From a virus, in the IMG/VR virus record IMGVR_UViG_3300006028_000004, positions 1-54,586 of that record: a stretch of 54,586 nt of DNA, one strand, 5' to 3'. The notes under the pieces were generated by a model. That model had not been told where the DNA came from, made no database searches, and saw nothing but the letters and a program-made list of their open reading frames with translations. How positions within the stretch are numbered: position 1 is the stretch's first letter; each line of letters starts with the position of its first letter. The translations under genes were made by a program, and so were the position numbers. Below are positions 18,248-24,639 of this stretch, in pieces.

Positions 18248-18281
18248 ATGTCAGAATGACGACACGGGGGAACCAGCACGA

Positions 18282-18452
18282 TTGAGAAAAGTAACACTAC
18301 GCCTGCACGATGACCTCTATACAGAGGTGCAGGCGCAAGCGAAAGAGCACCATCGTTCGATGAATGGGGAAATCACGGTGGTGCTTGCCGCTTATGTCGC
18401 ACGAGAACAGATGAAAAGTAAGAAGAAGAAAGGAGGAAAAGCAGATGATTGA
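18282..18452 (+). CDS. Arc/MetJ-type ribbon-helix-helix regulator, 56 aa
   Basis: Starts TTG at 18282 with a weak GGGGG upstream. The protein opens with a beta strand (KVTLRLHDDLY) followed by two helices (TEVQAQAKEHHRSMNGEI and VVLAAYVAREQ), the pattern of Arc-family DNA-binding dimers, and ends in a Lys-rich tail. It is the first gene behind a promoter with a 15-bp palindrome. It probably represses the 18.2-22.3 kb accessory block. Confidence 0.75.
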   Translation: MRKVTLRLHDDLYTEVQAQAKEHHRSMNGEITVVLAAYVAREQMKSKKKKGGKADD

Positions 18453-18744
18453 CCCCACGTGGCTTATCATAGGCTTTTTCTTTGTGACGCTCCTATTCCT
18501 GGTAGCGGTAGGCGCGTTCATGTATGACATGAAAAGTACCTTGAAAGGAGTCCATAATGAACTCAAAAAGCAAAACAGGTCTCTACGGCGCGGCGAGATT
18601 TCCGTTATCACCGGCGACCTGTCTACCGATCCTGTGGCTACTGCCATTGCTGTTGATCCTGATGCTACTGTTAGCGTTCCTGCCATCAGGCGCGAAAGTG
18701 CACGCCGCCGCAGCCGTGAATTGCAATCTGAGCGTCCCGGCTAA
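18445..18744 (+). CDS. Single-TM protein overlapping the next gene, 99 aa
   Basis: ATG at 18445 behind a perfect AAAGGAGG, overlapping the regulator stop by 8 bases. One N-terminal transmembrane helix (PTWLIIGFFFVTLLFLVAVGAFMYDM), then a basic, probably cytoplasmic tail (LRRGEIS, AIRRESARRRSRE). The last 188 bases overlap the next gene in another frame. The N-terminal 40 residues look real. The tail may be constrained mainly by the overlapping gene. Confidence 0.6.
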   Translation: MIDPTWLIIGFFFVTLLFLVAVGAFMYDMKSTLKGVHNELKKQNRSLRRGEISVITGDLSTDPVATAIAVDPDATVSVPAIRRESARRRSRELQSERPG

Positions 18745-19702
18745 CCCGCTCTCCGCTGCAGGTCTAGCTACGCCGTGGGTAACCTCCTGCGATCAGGGCA
18801 ATGTCAACGCGGCGGTCTTCGTGCAGGCGGCTATTTTCTCGCCCTCCCAAAAGACGCTTGCCATCTATCCCCCGCTGGTCATCAACCAGGGAACCACGCC
18901 TGCTATCGCGCCAGTAGTGCCGACACTCCCGGCCGATGCCATTGTGGCCCTCTTTGGCGGCGGCAATGATGACGTAACCACGCTTACGGGTCCAGGAGCA
19001 AGCGCGTGTGTCAATGGGGTCGAGCATCCCTTTGGACAGGTGTTCTACTGCAATGGGCAGAACTTCTTCGCCGCGGTCAATGCCGCGCATCTGTCCATCC
19101 CGCCTATCGGAACGGAGATGAATGGGCAAGCCTGCCCTACCGTGCGCAGTTTTGAGATTGTGGATCAGGACCAGAGCGATAATGTGCAGACGACCTATCT
19201 GGTCACCACCAGTGGGCAAACAGCACAGAACACGGCAGTCAACCGGGCAGCGCTCGGCGTAACGGCGGTGGCAAAAAACCCCAGTGATAATAGGCTGCTC
19301 ACCAACTTCGTGGATCCGGCGATAGGCTGCCATCCCTGGTTACTGCCTGACCTCTCAGACAATGGCAATCTCGTGCCAAGCCAGGCAGCAGATGAGTTGC
19401 AGGCGGCAGCCTATCAAGCGGCGCCTATCGCCCTTATCCCGGCGGGTGACCCGATGGCCGGGCCGAACAGTTTGGCAATGGTCAATGCCTACCGTGTGAA
19501 TGTGAACCAACACAGTATCAAACTGCTGGCACAGGCTAATACCACGGCCTATTGCGGCAATATCCGCACGTATGCGGCAGCGTTTATCAACGGCCACCAG
19601 GCAGCTTTCGCCGCGTCGGGGAGTCCCGCACCGGGCGTTAATTTGTTTGATTTCATGGTCGGGCGACTGGCCGCGACCAATCAGATTTTGGGTTGTAAGT
19701 AA
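18557..19702 (+). CDS. Secreted protein, 381 aa
   Basis: ATG after TTGAAAGGAG. Long basic N-region, then a hydrophobic signal helix (LPILWLLPLLLILMLLLAFL) and an Ala-rich cleavage-like region (AKVHAAAAVN). The mature part has several Cys residues (CNLSV, SCDQG, CVNGVEH, FYCNGQ, CPTVRS, GCHPW, YCGNIR, GCK), suggesting disulfides in an exported protein. No enzyme motif or family recognised. It lies in the accessory block after the lysis genes. Confidence 0.75.
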   Translation: MNSKSKTGLYGAARFPLSPATCLPILWLLPLLLILMLLLAFLPSGAKVHAAAAVNCNLSVPANPLSAAGLATPWVTSCDQGNVNAAVFVQAAIFSPSQKTLAIYPPLVINQGTTPAIAPVVPTLPADAIVALFGGGNDDVTTLTGPGASACVNGVEHPFGQVFYCNGQNFFAAVNAAHLSIPPIGTEMNGQACPTVRSFEIVDQDQSDNVQTTYLVTTSGQTAQNTAVNRAALGVTAVAKNPSDNRLLTNFVDPAIGCHPWLLPDLSDNGNLVPSQAADELQAAAYQAAPIALIPAGDPMAGPNSLAMVNAYRVNVNQHSIKLLAQANTTAYCGNIRTYAAAFINGHQAAFAASGSPAPGVNLFDFMVGRLAATNQILGCK

Positions 19703-19719
19703 GAAAGGAGAACCTTCTT

Positions 19720-20205
19720 ATGCGTCGTCTTATCCTGTGTTTCACTTTTGCTCTCCTCGCGTGTGTGGCTCTCGGGGGAACGGTCCTCGCCGAAAGTCCG
19801 CACTTTGTCGTGACACCTACCTGTACAAAGTCACTCTCGACAGGTCTGACCTGTAGCGGCAAGGCGGCGGGCCTGGGCAACGAACCGGCCTTTGTTTTCC
19901 TGACTGCCGATAGCGTCTCGGCAACCTACATCTGCGTCAATAACGGGGGCAATACCGCGCCTGGGCAGGGCATCGTCACGCAAAACGTCGTGGGACCAGT
20001 CCAGCAGATTGCACCCCATGACGGCCAGATCACCTTTGCAGCAACCCTACCGCCGCCTCCAACCCCAAACTCGGTAGTCGTGTGCCCCAACGGCAACTGG
20101 ACGGTACGTCTCACATCGCTCACCTACACGAACGTTGTACTGCATATCCAGAATGCGGCGGGGACTGATCTCTTGACCTTCGCCTTCGGCACGCTTGACC
20201 CATGA
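19720..20205 (+). CDS. Secreted protein, 161 aa
   Basis: ATG after AAAGGAGAA. Clear signal peptide (MRRLILCFTFALLACVALGGTVLAES, cleavage likely after VLA). The mature part is beta-rich with paired Cys residues (PTCTKS, LTCSGK, YICVNN, VVCPNG), like a small Ig-like or carbohydrate-binding exported domain. Family not recognised. Confidence 0.75.
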   Translation: MRRLILCFTFALLACVALGGTVLAESPHFVVTPTCTKSLSTGLTCSGKAAGLGNEPAFVFLTADSVSATYICVNNGGNTAPGQGIVTQNVVGPVQQIAPHDGQITFAATLPPPPTPNSVVVCPNGNWTVRLTSLTYTNVVLHIQNAAGTDLLTFAFGTLDP

Positions 20206-20233
20206 TAGCTGAGTCGGAAGGAAGGAGACGATC

Positions 20234-20350
20234 ATGATATGGGTGTATCTCGCCCTGGCAGGCATAGGGATAGGCGTTTTGATCTATCTTGTGCGTATCG
20301 GCCGTATCGTCCTTGAGTATATGCGTCTTGATGACGGGCCTGAGGACTAG
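20234..20350 (+). CDS. Tiny membrane protein, 38 aa
   Basis: ATG after GGAAGGAG. One transmembrane helix (VYLALAGIGIGVLIYLV) followed by a charged tail ending LDDGPED. Its stop codon directly abuts the ATG of the next tiny membrane gene. Function unknown. Confidence 0.6.
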   Translation: MIWVYLALAGIGIGVLIYLVRIGRIVLEYMRLDDGPED

Positions 20351-20458
20351 ATGAACAGGCACGAGCGTCTGCTGTGGGTAGCGGTAGGTTTATACCTGCT
20401 GCTGCTCTCGCTCGTGCTGGCCTGTATCATTATTCTGAACATCTTAGCCCATCAATAA
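20351..20458 (+). CDS. Tiny membrane protein, 35 aa
   Basis: ATG immediately follows the TAG of the preceding gene. One hydrophobic helix (LLWVAVGLYLLLLSLVLAC, continuing IIILNILAH). The tandem pair of single-helix peptides could be an accessory holin or an envelope modifier. Function unknown. Confidence 0.55.
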   Translation: MNRHERLLWVAVGLYLLLLSLVLACIIILNILAHQ

Positions 20459-20469
20459 AAGGAAGAGAA

Positions 20470-20829
20470 ATGTCAGCAGAACAATTAGCCCAAAAGTGTC
20501 ATGCCGCACTGAACAGGTTAACGAAATGGCGGAGTGTCTTTACCGGGTGGCAACTTGGTACTCGCGCTCAAGGCGACCCTGAATCTGATGCTGTCCGTGA
20601 CCATCGAGAAATAACTATTTTGTTGCGCTGTGAAATGACCGTGGTAAGTAAACTCCTTATCGAGAAAGGCGTCTTTACCCTGGAAGAATGGCAAAAGGCC
20701 ATGATCGAAGAGTCCGGGTTACTCGAAATGGACTATGAAAAGAAGTTCCCCGGCTTTCGCGCAACAGACATCGGCCTGGATGTGGATGTGCAGAAAGCGC
20801 ACGAAACCACAAAGCACTGGAAACCTTGA
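20470..20829 (+). CDS. Hypothetical soluble protein, 119 aa
   Basis: Starts at ATG 20470 after GGAAGAG. Mostly helical and charged (MSAEQLAQKCHAALNRLTKW, EKGVFTLEEWQKAMIEESGL). No family recognised. It precedes the protease gene by 12 bases and is probably co-translated with it. Confidence 0.65.
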   Translation: MSAEQLAQKCHAALNRLTKWRSVFTGWQLGTRAQGDPESDAVRDHREITILLRCEMTVVSKLLIEKGVFTLEEWQKAMIEESGLLEMDYEKKFPGFRATDIGLDVDVQKAHETTKHWKP

Positions 20830-20841
20830 AAGGAGAAAACG

Positions 20842-21594
20842 ATGGATAGAAGTCGGAGCCTTGGGTGGCATAGAGACCTGCCCGACAAACGCGATCTTTT
20901 GTTGCGCGTACCGCCGGTGCACTTACCCCCGTCGGTTGATTTACGCAGCAAGCAATCTCCTATCCGCGACCAGGGCGATCTTGGGAGCTGTACCTCATTT
21001 GCCATCTGTGCGCTCCTGGAATACCAGCATATGCAGCAAAAGCCAGGTACATCCTTTGATTTCTCAGAGTTGTTTGTCTACTACCTGGAACGGGCCAGGG
21101 AGCATACCCTTGACTATGACTCGGGAGCCTACATCAGAGACGGCATGAAGGCGGTGCACGCAACGGGTGTCTGTACCGAAACAGATTGGCCCTATGATAC
21201 CAACAAGTTCACGATGCACCCCTCCAAGAAAGCGTATATGGACGCGAAGTTGGATAAGACGGTCACCTATATGCGCGTGCCGCAGAACGCGGTTAGTCTG
21301 AAGTCGGTACTCGTGCACAACTACTGCTTCGTCTTCGGCTTCAGCGTCTACGATAGCTTCATGACACAACAAGTCGCCAATACGGGGATTGTGCCCATGC
21401 CTGATTTCACGAGTGAGAAGGTAGTAGGCGGCCACGCTGTTGAGTGCGTGGGCTACGATGATACCAAGGGCGTGTATCTCTGTAGGAACAGTTGGGGCAC
21501 ATCCTGGGGGCAATCAGGGTACTTTTCGATACCAGATGCTTATGTGGAGGACAGTCAGTTGTGTGATGACTTTTGGACGGTAGAGCTTGTTTGA
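20842..21594 (+). CDS. Papain-like (C1A) cysteine protease
   Basis: A 250-residue protein; ATG after AAAGGAG. The oxyanion Gln44 and catalytic Cys50 lie in the motif IRDQGDLGSCTSFA, His198 in GGHAVECVGYD and Asn216 in RNSWGTSWG, the complete papain-type active site. There is no signal peptide and only a short N-terminal region (about 30 residues) before the catalytic domain, so no long propeptide. It may act in the host cytoplasm or be released at lysis. Such proteases are uncommon in phages. The target is unknown. Confidence 0.88.
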   Translation: MDRSRSLGWHRDLPDKRDLLLRVPPVHLPPSVDLRSKQSPIRDQGDLGSCTSFAICALLEYQHMQQKPGTSFDFSELFVYYLERAREHTLDYDSGAYIRDGMKAVHATGVCTETDWPYDTNKFTMHPSKKAYMDAKLDKTVTYMRVPQNAVSLKSVLVHNYCFVFGFSVYDSFMTQQVANTGIVPMPDFTSEKVVGGHAVECVGYDDTKGVYLCRNSWGTSWGQSGYFSIPDAYVEDSQLCDDFWTVELV

Positions 21595-21766
21595 ACAACA
21601 AGCGAAGTGCTACATCTGTCAGAAAGAGGCGCTCTTCGTGTGTGGATGCTGCCTGCGTCCCGTATGCGAGAAGCACAGCTTTGTGACGCATACGGATTGG
21701 CATTGCTGCGATGACTCGCGCTGTATCGCCTTTGCCCCAAAGAAAGGAATGGAAGCCGTTGGATAA
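21587..21766 (+). CDS. Small Cys/His-rich zinc-binding protein, 59 aa
   Basis: TTG at 21587 overlaps the protease stop by 8 bases. Cys/His spacing (CYICQ, CGCCLRPVCEKH, THTDWHCCDDSRC) suggests a B-box or treble-clef zinc fold. No strong Shine-Dalgarno; translational coupling is assumed. It overlaps the start of the following nuclease gene. Confidence 0.5.
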   Translation: MFEQQAKCYICQKEALFVCGCCLRPVCEKHSFVTHTDWHCCDDSRCIAFAPKKGMEAVG

Positions 21767-22316
21767 GATAAAGATCATTTCTTTCGTAGTCGGCCTGCTG
21801 CTTGGCATACCGCTCGGCTATCTTGCTGTGAGTTGCTCGCCTCCTGGTACGCTGCTGAGTACGCAGCCCGCGAAGACGCCTACTATAAAAACAACAGGGT
21901 GCCGGGTACGCGGTCCTCTCCCCGATGCCCTTTGTACGCCGGGAGCTATTTTCCTCCCGGCGGTAACACAAAAGCAAGTGTGTACACCGGGGTACGCGGG
22001 CAGCATGCGCAACGTCCCGACGAGCGAGAAGGCGGCGGTATATAAGGAGTATGGGGTGATCTATCATGCAACGGGAGCCTATGAAGTAGATCATTTAGTG
22101 AGTCTGGAGTTAGGCGGGAGCAATACTATCGCTAATCTGTGGCCGGAGGCAGCCACGCCAACGCCGGGATATCACCAGAAGGACGCGCTTGAGGACTACT
22201 TGCACGCCCAGGTGTGCCAGGGGATGCTCACGCTTGGGTGTGCACAGCGGGTGATTGCGGCGAACTGGCTGGTGGTGTATATGGAGATGGTACAGAAGAA
22301 AGCTATTGCCTGTTGA
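21759..22316 (+). CDS. Membrane-anchored or secreted HNH-like nuclease
   Basis: A 185-residue protein from TTG 21759 (AAAGGAATGG upstream). An in-frame ATG at 21711 would add 16 residues but has no Shine-Dalgarno. An N-terminal hydrophobic helix (IISFVVGLLLGIPLGYLAV) precedes several Cys residues. The core EVDHLVSLELGGSN with NLWPEA and GYHQKDALEDYLHAQVC matches exported HNH-type nucleases whose DH pair forms the active site. It may degrade DNA outside the cell or in the periplasmic space. Last gene of the rightward block. Confidence 0.78.
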   Translation: MDKIKIISFVVGLLLGIPLGYLAVSCSPPGTLLSTQPAKTPTIKTTGCRVRGPLPDALCTPGAIFLPAVTQKQVCTPGYAGSMRNVPTSEKAAVYKEYGVIYHATGAYEVDHLVSLELGGSNTIANLWPEAATPTPGYHQKDALEDYLHAQVCQGMLTLGCAQRVIAANWLVVYMEMVQKKAIAC

Positions 22317-22325
22317 TAAGAAGAT

Positions 22326-22355
22326 GCCCTCCCCGACTCGTGGGCCAGGGAGGGC
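22326..22355. terminator. Hairpin between convergent transcription units
   Basis: GCCCTCCC (22326-22333) pairs with GGGAGGGC (22348-22355). It lies between the ends of convergent genes (22316 and 22369). There is no clear U-run, so termination is inferred from position. Confidence 0.5.
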
Positions 22356-22368
22356 GTGATGTGTGGGA

Positions 22369-22695
22369 CTACTTTGTCCAGACACCTAGTCGCGCTTCAG
22401 CACTTGGGCGTAGATGCCTCTTTGACGGATGATACAAATCCGCTACTTCTCCATTTTCCTCTTTCACCATCTCTAATACATCCTCAGTAAGATCATTTAG
22501 TCGCTGCTGGATAGCAGCGAACCTGTTGGCGTTCGCTGCTGAGAGGTACGCCCCGATAATGCCACCTTGCTCCTGTTGAGCAAGGAACAAGCAGTCATAC
22601 GTCGTCTTCACCAGACTGTTCTCCCTGTCCTTGGGAGCATCTTCGATCATCTGCTTTAATACATTCACATACCATTCTGTTGATGCTCTTGCCAT
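22369..22695 (-). CDS. Hypothetical protein, 108 aa
   Basis: Starts at ATG 22695 (MARASTEWYVNVLKQ) behind GAAAGGAAG; ten upstream in-frame residues are dropped because of that site. Helical, with a charged C-terminus. Distal gene of the leftward block. No family recognised. Confidence 0.65.
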   Translation of the reverse strand: MARASTEWYVNVLKQMIEDAPKDRENSLVKTTYDCLFLAQQEQGGIIGAYLSAANANRFAAIQQRLNDLTEDVLEMVKEENGEVADLYHPSKRHLRPSAEARLGVWTK

Positions 22696-22755
22696 TGTCT
22701 CTTCCTTTCCCCCTTCGCGGGGCACCGGCCCAACACAGGCTGCGGTCTTATTTTG

Positions 22756-23118
22756 CTACACAGGCACTTCAAACACGTTGTCTTCACCGAACTGCACTAC
22801 AAGGACGTTATATGCTTTTTCTTTGTCGCCTAGCTGATTGCGCCTGACAAAGTTCTCAGCCCGTTGCATCGCGTCAGCCTCATCCTGATTGAAATTGCTG
22901 AACGTTGCGCCTGTGCCATTAACGTGATTACTGTGTCGAGAAATCTTGCCTTTCCCGACTTGCCCAATCACGCGGAAGGCATAGAACTCAGGAAGCGCGG
23001 CCATTTTATGAAGTTGATCGGCCAGCCAGGGGCTACGATCTTTCCCGGCGCTTTTCGCTTTTTGGTCTAATGCCTGGGCATCTTCCTCAGAGATGCCCCT
23101 TACGAGAATATCCATCAT
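22756..23118 (-). CDS. RHH (FitA/CopG-like) N-terminal domain protein, 120 aa
   Basis: The N-terminus (ILVRGISEEDAQALDQKAKSAG, then RSPWLADQL) matches the ribbon-helix-helix fold of FitA-type antitoxins. A C-terminal domain of about 70 residues (FRVIGQVGKGKISRHSNHVNG) is not recognised. There is no PIN toxin next to it, so it is more likely a DNA-binding regulator than half of a toxin pair. Confidence 0.68.
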   Translation of the reverse strand: MMDILVRGISEEDAQALDQKAKSAGKDRSPWLADQLHKMAALPEFYAFRVIGQVGKGKISRHSNHVNGTGATFSNFNQDEADAMQRAENFVRRNQLGDKEKAYNVLVVQFGEDNVFEVPV

Positions 23119-23123
23119 TTACT

Positions 23124-23168
23124 TCACCCGTTTCTTCGGCTCTTCCTCACAATCTTTGCCATGTTCAT
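23124..23168 (-). CDS. Tiny basic peptide, 14 aa (tentative)
   Basis: ATG at 23168 after CCAGGAGTA; encodes MNMAKIVRKSRRNG. Too short to judge by composition. Listed because the Shine-Dalgarno and the tight fit between two genes are typical of this operon. Confidence 0.3.
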   Translation of the reverse strand: MNMAKIVRKSRRNG

Positions 23169-23175
23169 TACTCCT

Positions 23176-23195
23176 GGGGAGGCTTGCACCTCCCC
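23176..23195. terminator. GC-rich intergenic hairpin
   Basis: GGGGAGG (23176-23182) pairs with CCTCCCC (23189-23195) around a 6-base loop. It follows the gene at 23206 in the leftward direction. No U-run; may attenuate or protect the mRNA end. Confidence 0.45.
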
Positions 23196-23205
23196 GACTA
23201 TTCGA

Positions 23206-23436
23206 CTACTCAATAATCCCAAGAGCGCGAGCTGTGGCTTTGCACTGGTCAAGTTCGCCAGCCTTGTAGTTGATGAACCGCTCTTCACTCTTTGAGTAAG
23301 AGCCATTCACCTGATACGTGCCGCCCACTCGGGTAGAGTTGAAGTACACGGTTTCGCCTTTGTACTCCTTGCCGTTGGTGTACGCCTGATAGGTGTTGCC
23401 GTTGAATTCGAAGGTTGCTTTCTTTGCTGTTGCCAT
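23206..23436 (-). CDS. Small beta-rich protein, 76 aa
   Basis: Starts at ATG 23436 (MATAKKATFEFNGNTYQAYTNG) behind AAAGGAGAACG. Predicted beta strands (GGTYQVNG, GETVYFNSTRVG). Driven by a consensus promoter with two identical operators just upstream, so probably strongly expressed and tightly controlled. Function unknown; the strength of its promoter makes a host-takeover or anti-defence role possible. Confidence 0.7.
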   Translation of the reverse strand: MATAKKATFEFNGNTYQAYTNGKEYKGETVYFNSTRVGGTYQVNGSYSKSEERFINYKAGELDQCKATARALGIIE

Positions 23437-23468
23437 TTCCGTTCTCCTTTGTGAACTTCTCTTTACTT

Positions 23469-23523
23469 GATATCCAGTGATATCTTCTGTCATAAGTATA
23501 TGATATCCAGTGATATCTGTCAA
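23469..23523 (-). promoter_or_regulatory. Consensus promoter with duplicated 16-bp operators
   Basis: Reading leftward: TTGACA (23523-23518), a spacer of exactly 17 bp, and TATACT (23500-23495). The motif GATATCCAGTGATATC occupies most of the spacer (23502-23517) and recurs just after the start point (23469-23484). The two copies are 33 bp apart, about three helical turns. Each copy has two GATATC half-sites. Confidence 0.85.
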
Positions 23524-23533
23524 GGGCAAAGCA

Positions 23534-23549
23534 TAGTACCATAGTACTA
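23534..23549. repeat. Inverted repeat TAGTAC-N4-GTACTA
   Basis: Perfect 6-bp arms just upstream of the -35 element of the 23518 promoter. Possibly another protein-binding site. Confidence 0.45.
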
Positions 23550-23592
23550 ATTTGCGACGAGTTTGGGGAGTGCGGCAAAACTCGCGTGGTGT

Positions 23593-23657
23593 GGTATACT
23601 ATTCTCGCAACTCTCCCGTCTTTTTTAGCAAAAAGGGAGTTGCGAGAATAGTATACC
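23593..23657. repeat. 21-bp perfect inverted repeat upstream of the CRISPR-like array
   Basis: The left arm 23593-23613 (GGTATACTATTCTCGCAACTC) is the exact reverse complement of the right arm 23637-23657. The centre is T-rich then A-rich (TTTTTTAGCAAAAA), so the whole unit can form a long hairpin. Each arm carries TATACT, and the left arm has an extended -10 (TGGTATACT). The 12-bp piece TGTGGTATACTA recurs after the array at 23886-23897. Confidence 0.8.
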
Positions 23658-23702
23658 TATCAAGGTGGATTGCACCCGCTCTACAGGCTATTCCGTGATG
23701 CG

Positions 23703-23884
23703 GTTGCAAGGGTATCGACCCGTTTGAGGGTACTGAAAGCCATTTATGGAAGCGCTTATCTTTCCCCCCTGTATTGTTGCAAGGGTATCGACCCGTTTGA
23801 GGGTACTGAAAGGCCAGTTTCCGCGAGCAAGAGCAGATGCATCTCGTCAGTTGCAGGGACTTCGATCCGTCGAGGATACTAAAG
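23703..23884 (+). CRISPR. CRISPR-like mini-array, 3 repeats and 2 spacers
   Basis: Two identical 37-bp repeats (23703-23739 and 23776-23812; begin GTTGCAAGGG, end ACTGAAAG) and a degenerate 35-bp third copy (23850-23884). Spacers are 36 bp (23740-23775) and 37 bp (23813-23849) and unrelated to each other. The last repeat is the degenerate one, as at the trailer end of real arrays, so transcription is probably rightward. The internal stem ACCC/GGGT becomes ATCC/GGAT in the third repeat, a compensated pair change. The ACTGAAAG end resembles the 8-nt handle of type I and III crRNAs. No cas genes are present in the genome. Confidence 0.72.
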
Positions 23885-24025
23885 GTGTGGTATACTACTC
23901 GTGTCAAGGCGTTACAGGTAAGGTAAGCGGAAATCACACAACGACGACGCGATACACATCACCCCCCAAAGCCGGGTCACCACCGGTAGCTTCACTTTTA
24001 GCATAACAAGCAGGCGCGCTTGATG

Positions 24026-24062
24026 AAAAGAAAAGCCCTTCATAACGAAGGGCTTTTCTTTT
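24026..24062. terminator. Strong bidirectional rho-independent terminator
   Basis: A 16-bp perfect stem (24026-24041 with 24047-24062), loop ATAAC, core AAGCCCTTC/GAAGGGCTT, flanked by A-runs and T-runs on either side. It lies between the CRISPR-like array and the leftward gene at 24135, so it can end transcripts from both sides. Confidence 0.9.
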
Positions 24063-24134
24063 GGAGAGAGATAAGAGACGGAAGGCGGAAAAGGATGAAT
24101 CCGTCTCAAGTATAGCCGTGTGAGAGGGCACGTG

Positions 24135-24353
24135 TCAAGGCAGGACAATCTTGAGCATCGTCGAGCGCTTCACGCGATAGGCAGTGCGCTTGCCCATGTG
24201 CGGTAAATGGATGGCTTCGAGTGCCCCGCTTTTGATCCACCTCCGTACTGTGGTGTCATCCACGCGCAGCCAGTCAGCTACTTCGCTCACGGTCAAGAGG
24301 TCATCAGGCGCTTCTTTATGCAAAGATGGGGGATGAGATGAAACAGATACCAT
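24135..24353 (-). CDS. MerR/excisionase-type HTH protein, 72 aa
   Basis: ATG at 24353 after AAAGGAAAA. Contains the motif DDLLTVSEVADWLRVDDTTVRRWIKSGALEAIHL, a typical HTH_17 (excisionase-like) domain. In phages such proteins act as recombination directionality factors or transcription regulators. No integrase was found, so a regulator is more likely. Confidence 0.8.
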   Translation of the reverse strand: MVSVSSHPPSLHKEAPDDLLTVSEVADWLRVDDTTVRRWIKSGALEAIHLPHMGKRTAYRVKRSTMLKIVLP

Positions 24354-24420
24354 ACGTGTTTTCCTTTCAAATGTGACTTCAATCAATCAAATACGTGTTC
24401 TTACATAGTATACATGTCTA

Positions 24421-24621
24421 CTACTCTGGTGTCGAGTTATTGGTGCAACCGTGGCGTTTGCGTTCGTCCTCGACGCGAATAGCCTCGAGGAGGAGCGTTT
24501 TGTGCTTCTGTACCCACAAGTGGAACTGCCAGGCGTCATGAGCCGTCAGTTCGATATCGGAATTATCCACATCTTTCAAGACGACTTTAGTGTCACGCAG
24601 ATAGATATCGATTAAGAGCAA
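24421..24621 (-). CDS. Hypothetical protein, 66 aa
   Basis: TTG start at 24621 behind GGAAGGAGAA. The sequence LRDTKVVLKDVDNSDIELTAHDAWQFHLWVQKHK looks like a small alpha/beta fold. No family recognised. Confidence 0.6.
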   Translation of the reverse strand: MLLIDIYLRDTKVVLKDVDNSDIELTAHDAWQFHLWVQKHKTLLLEAIRVEDERKRHGCTNNSTPE

Positions 24622-24639
24622 GGTTATTCTCCTTCCGAT

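Noticed and set aside
18445-19702. Embedded spanin pair (Rz/Rz1)
   Set aside because: The second product has a normal signal peptide, is 381 residues long and has no lipobox; the first lacks a periplasmic coiled coil.
22756-23118. Toxin-antitoxin system built on the FitA-like RHH domain
   Set aside because: No PIN-domain or other toxin gene is adjacent, and the C-terminal part does not match a toxin.
23639-23672. A fourth, upstream CRISPR-like repeat starting GTTGCGAG
   Set aside because: It shares the first bases and can form a small stem (ACCT/AGGT), but the spacing to the first repeat (64 bp against 73-74) and the low identity make it doubtful.
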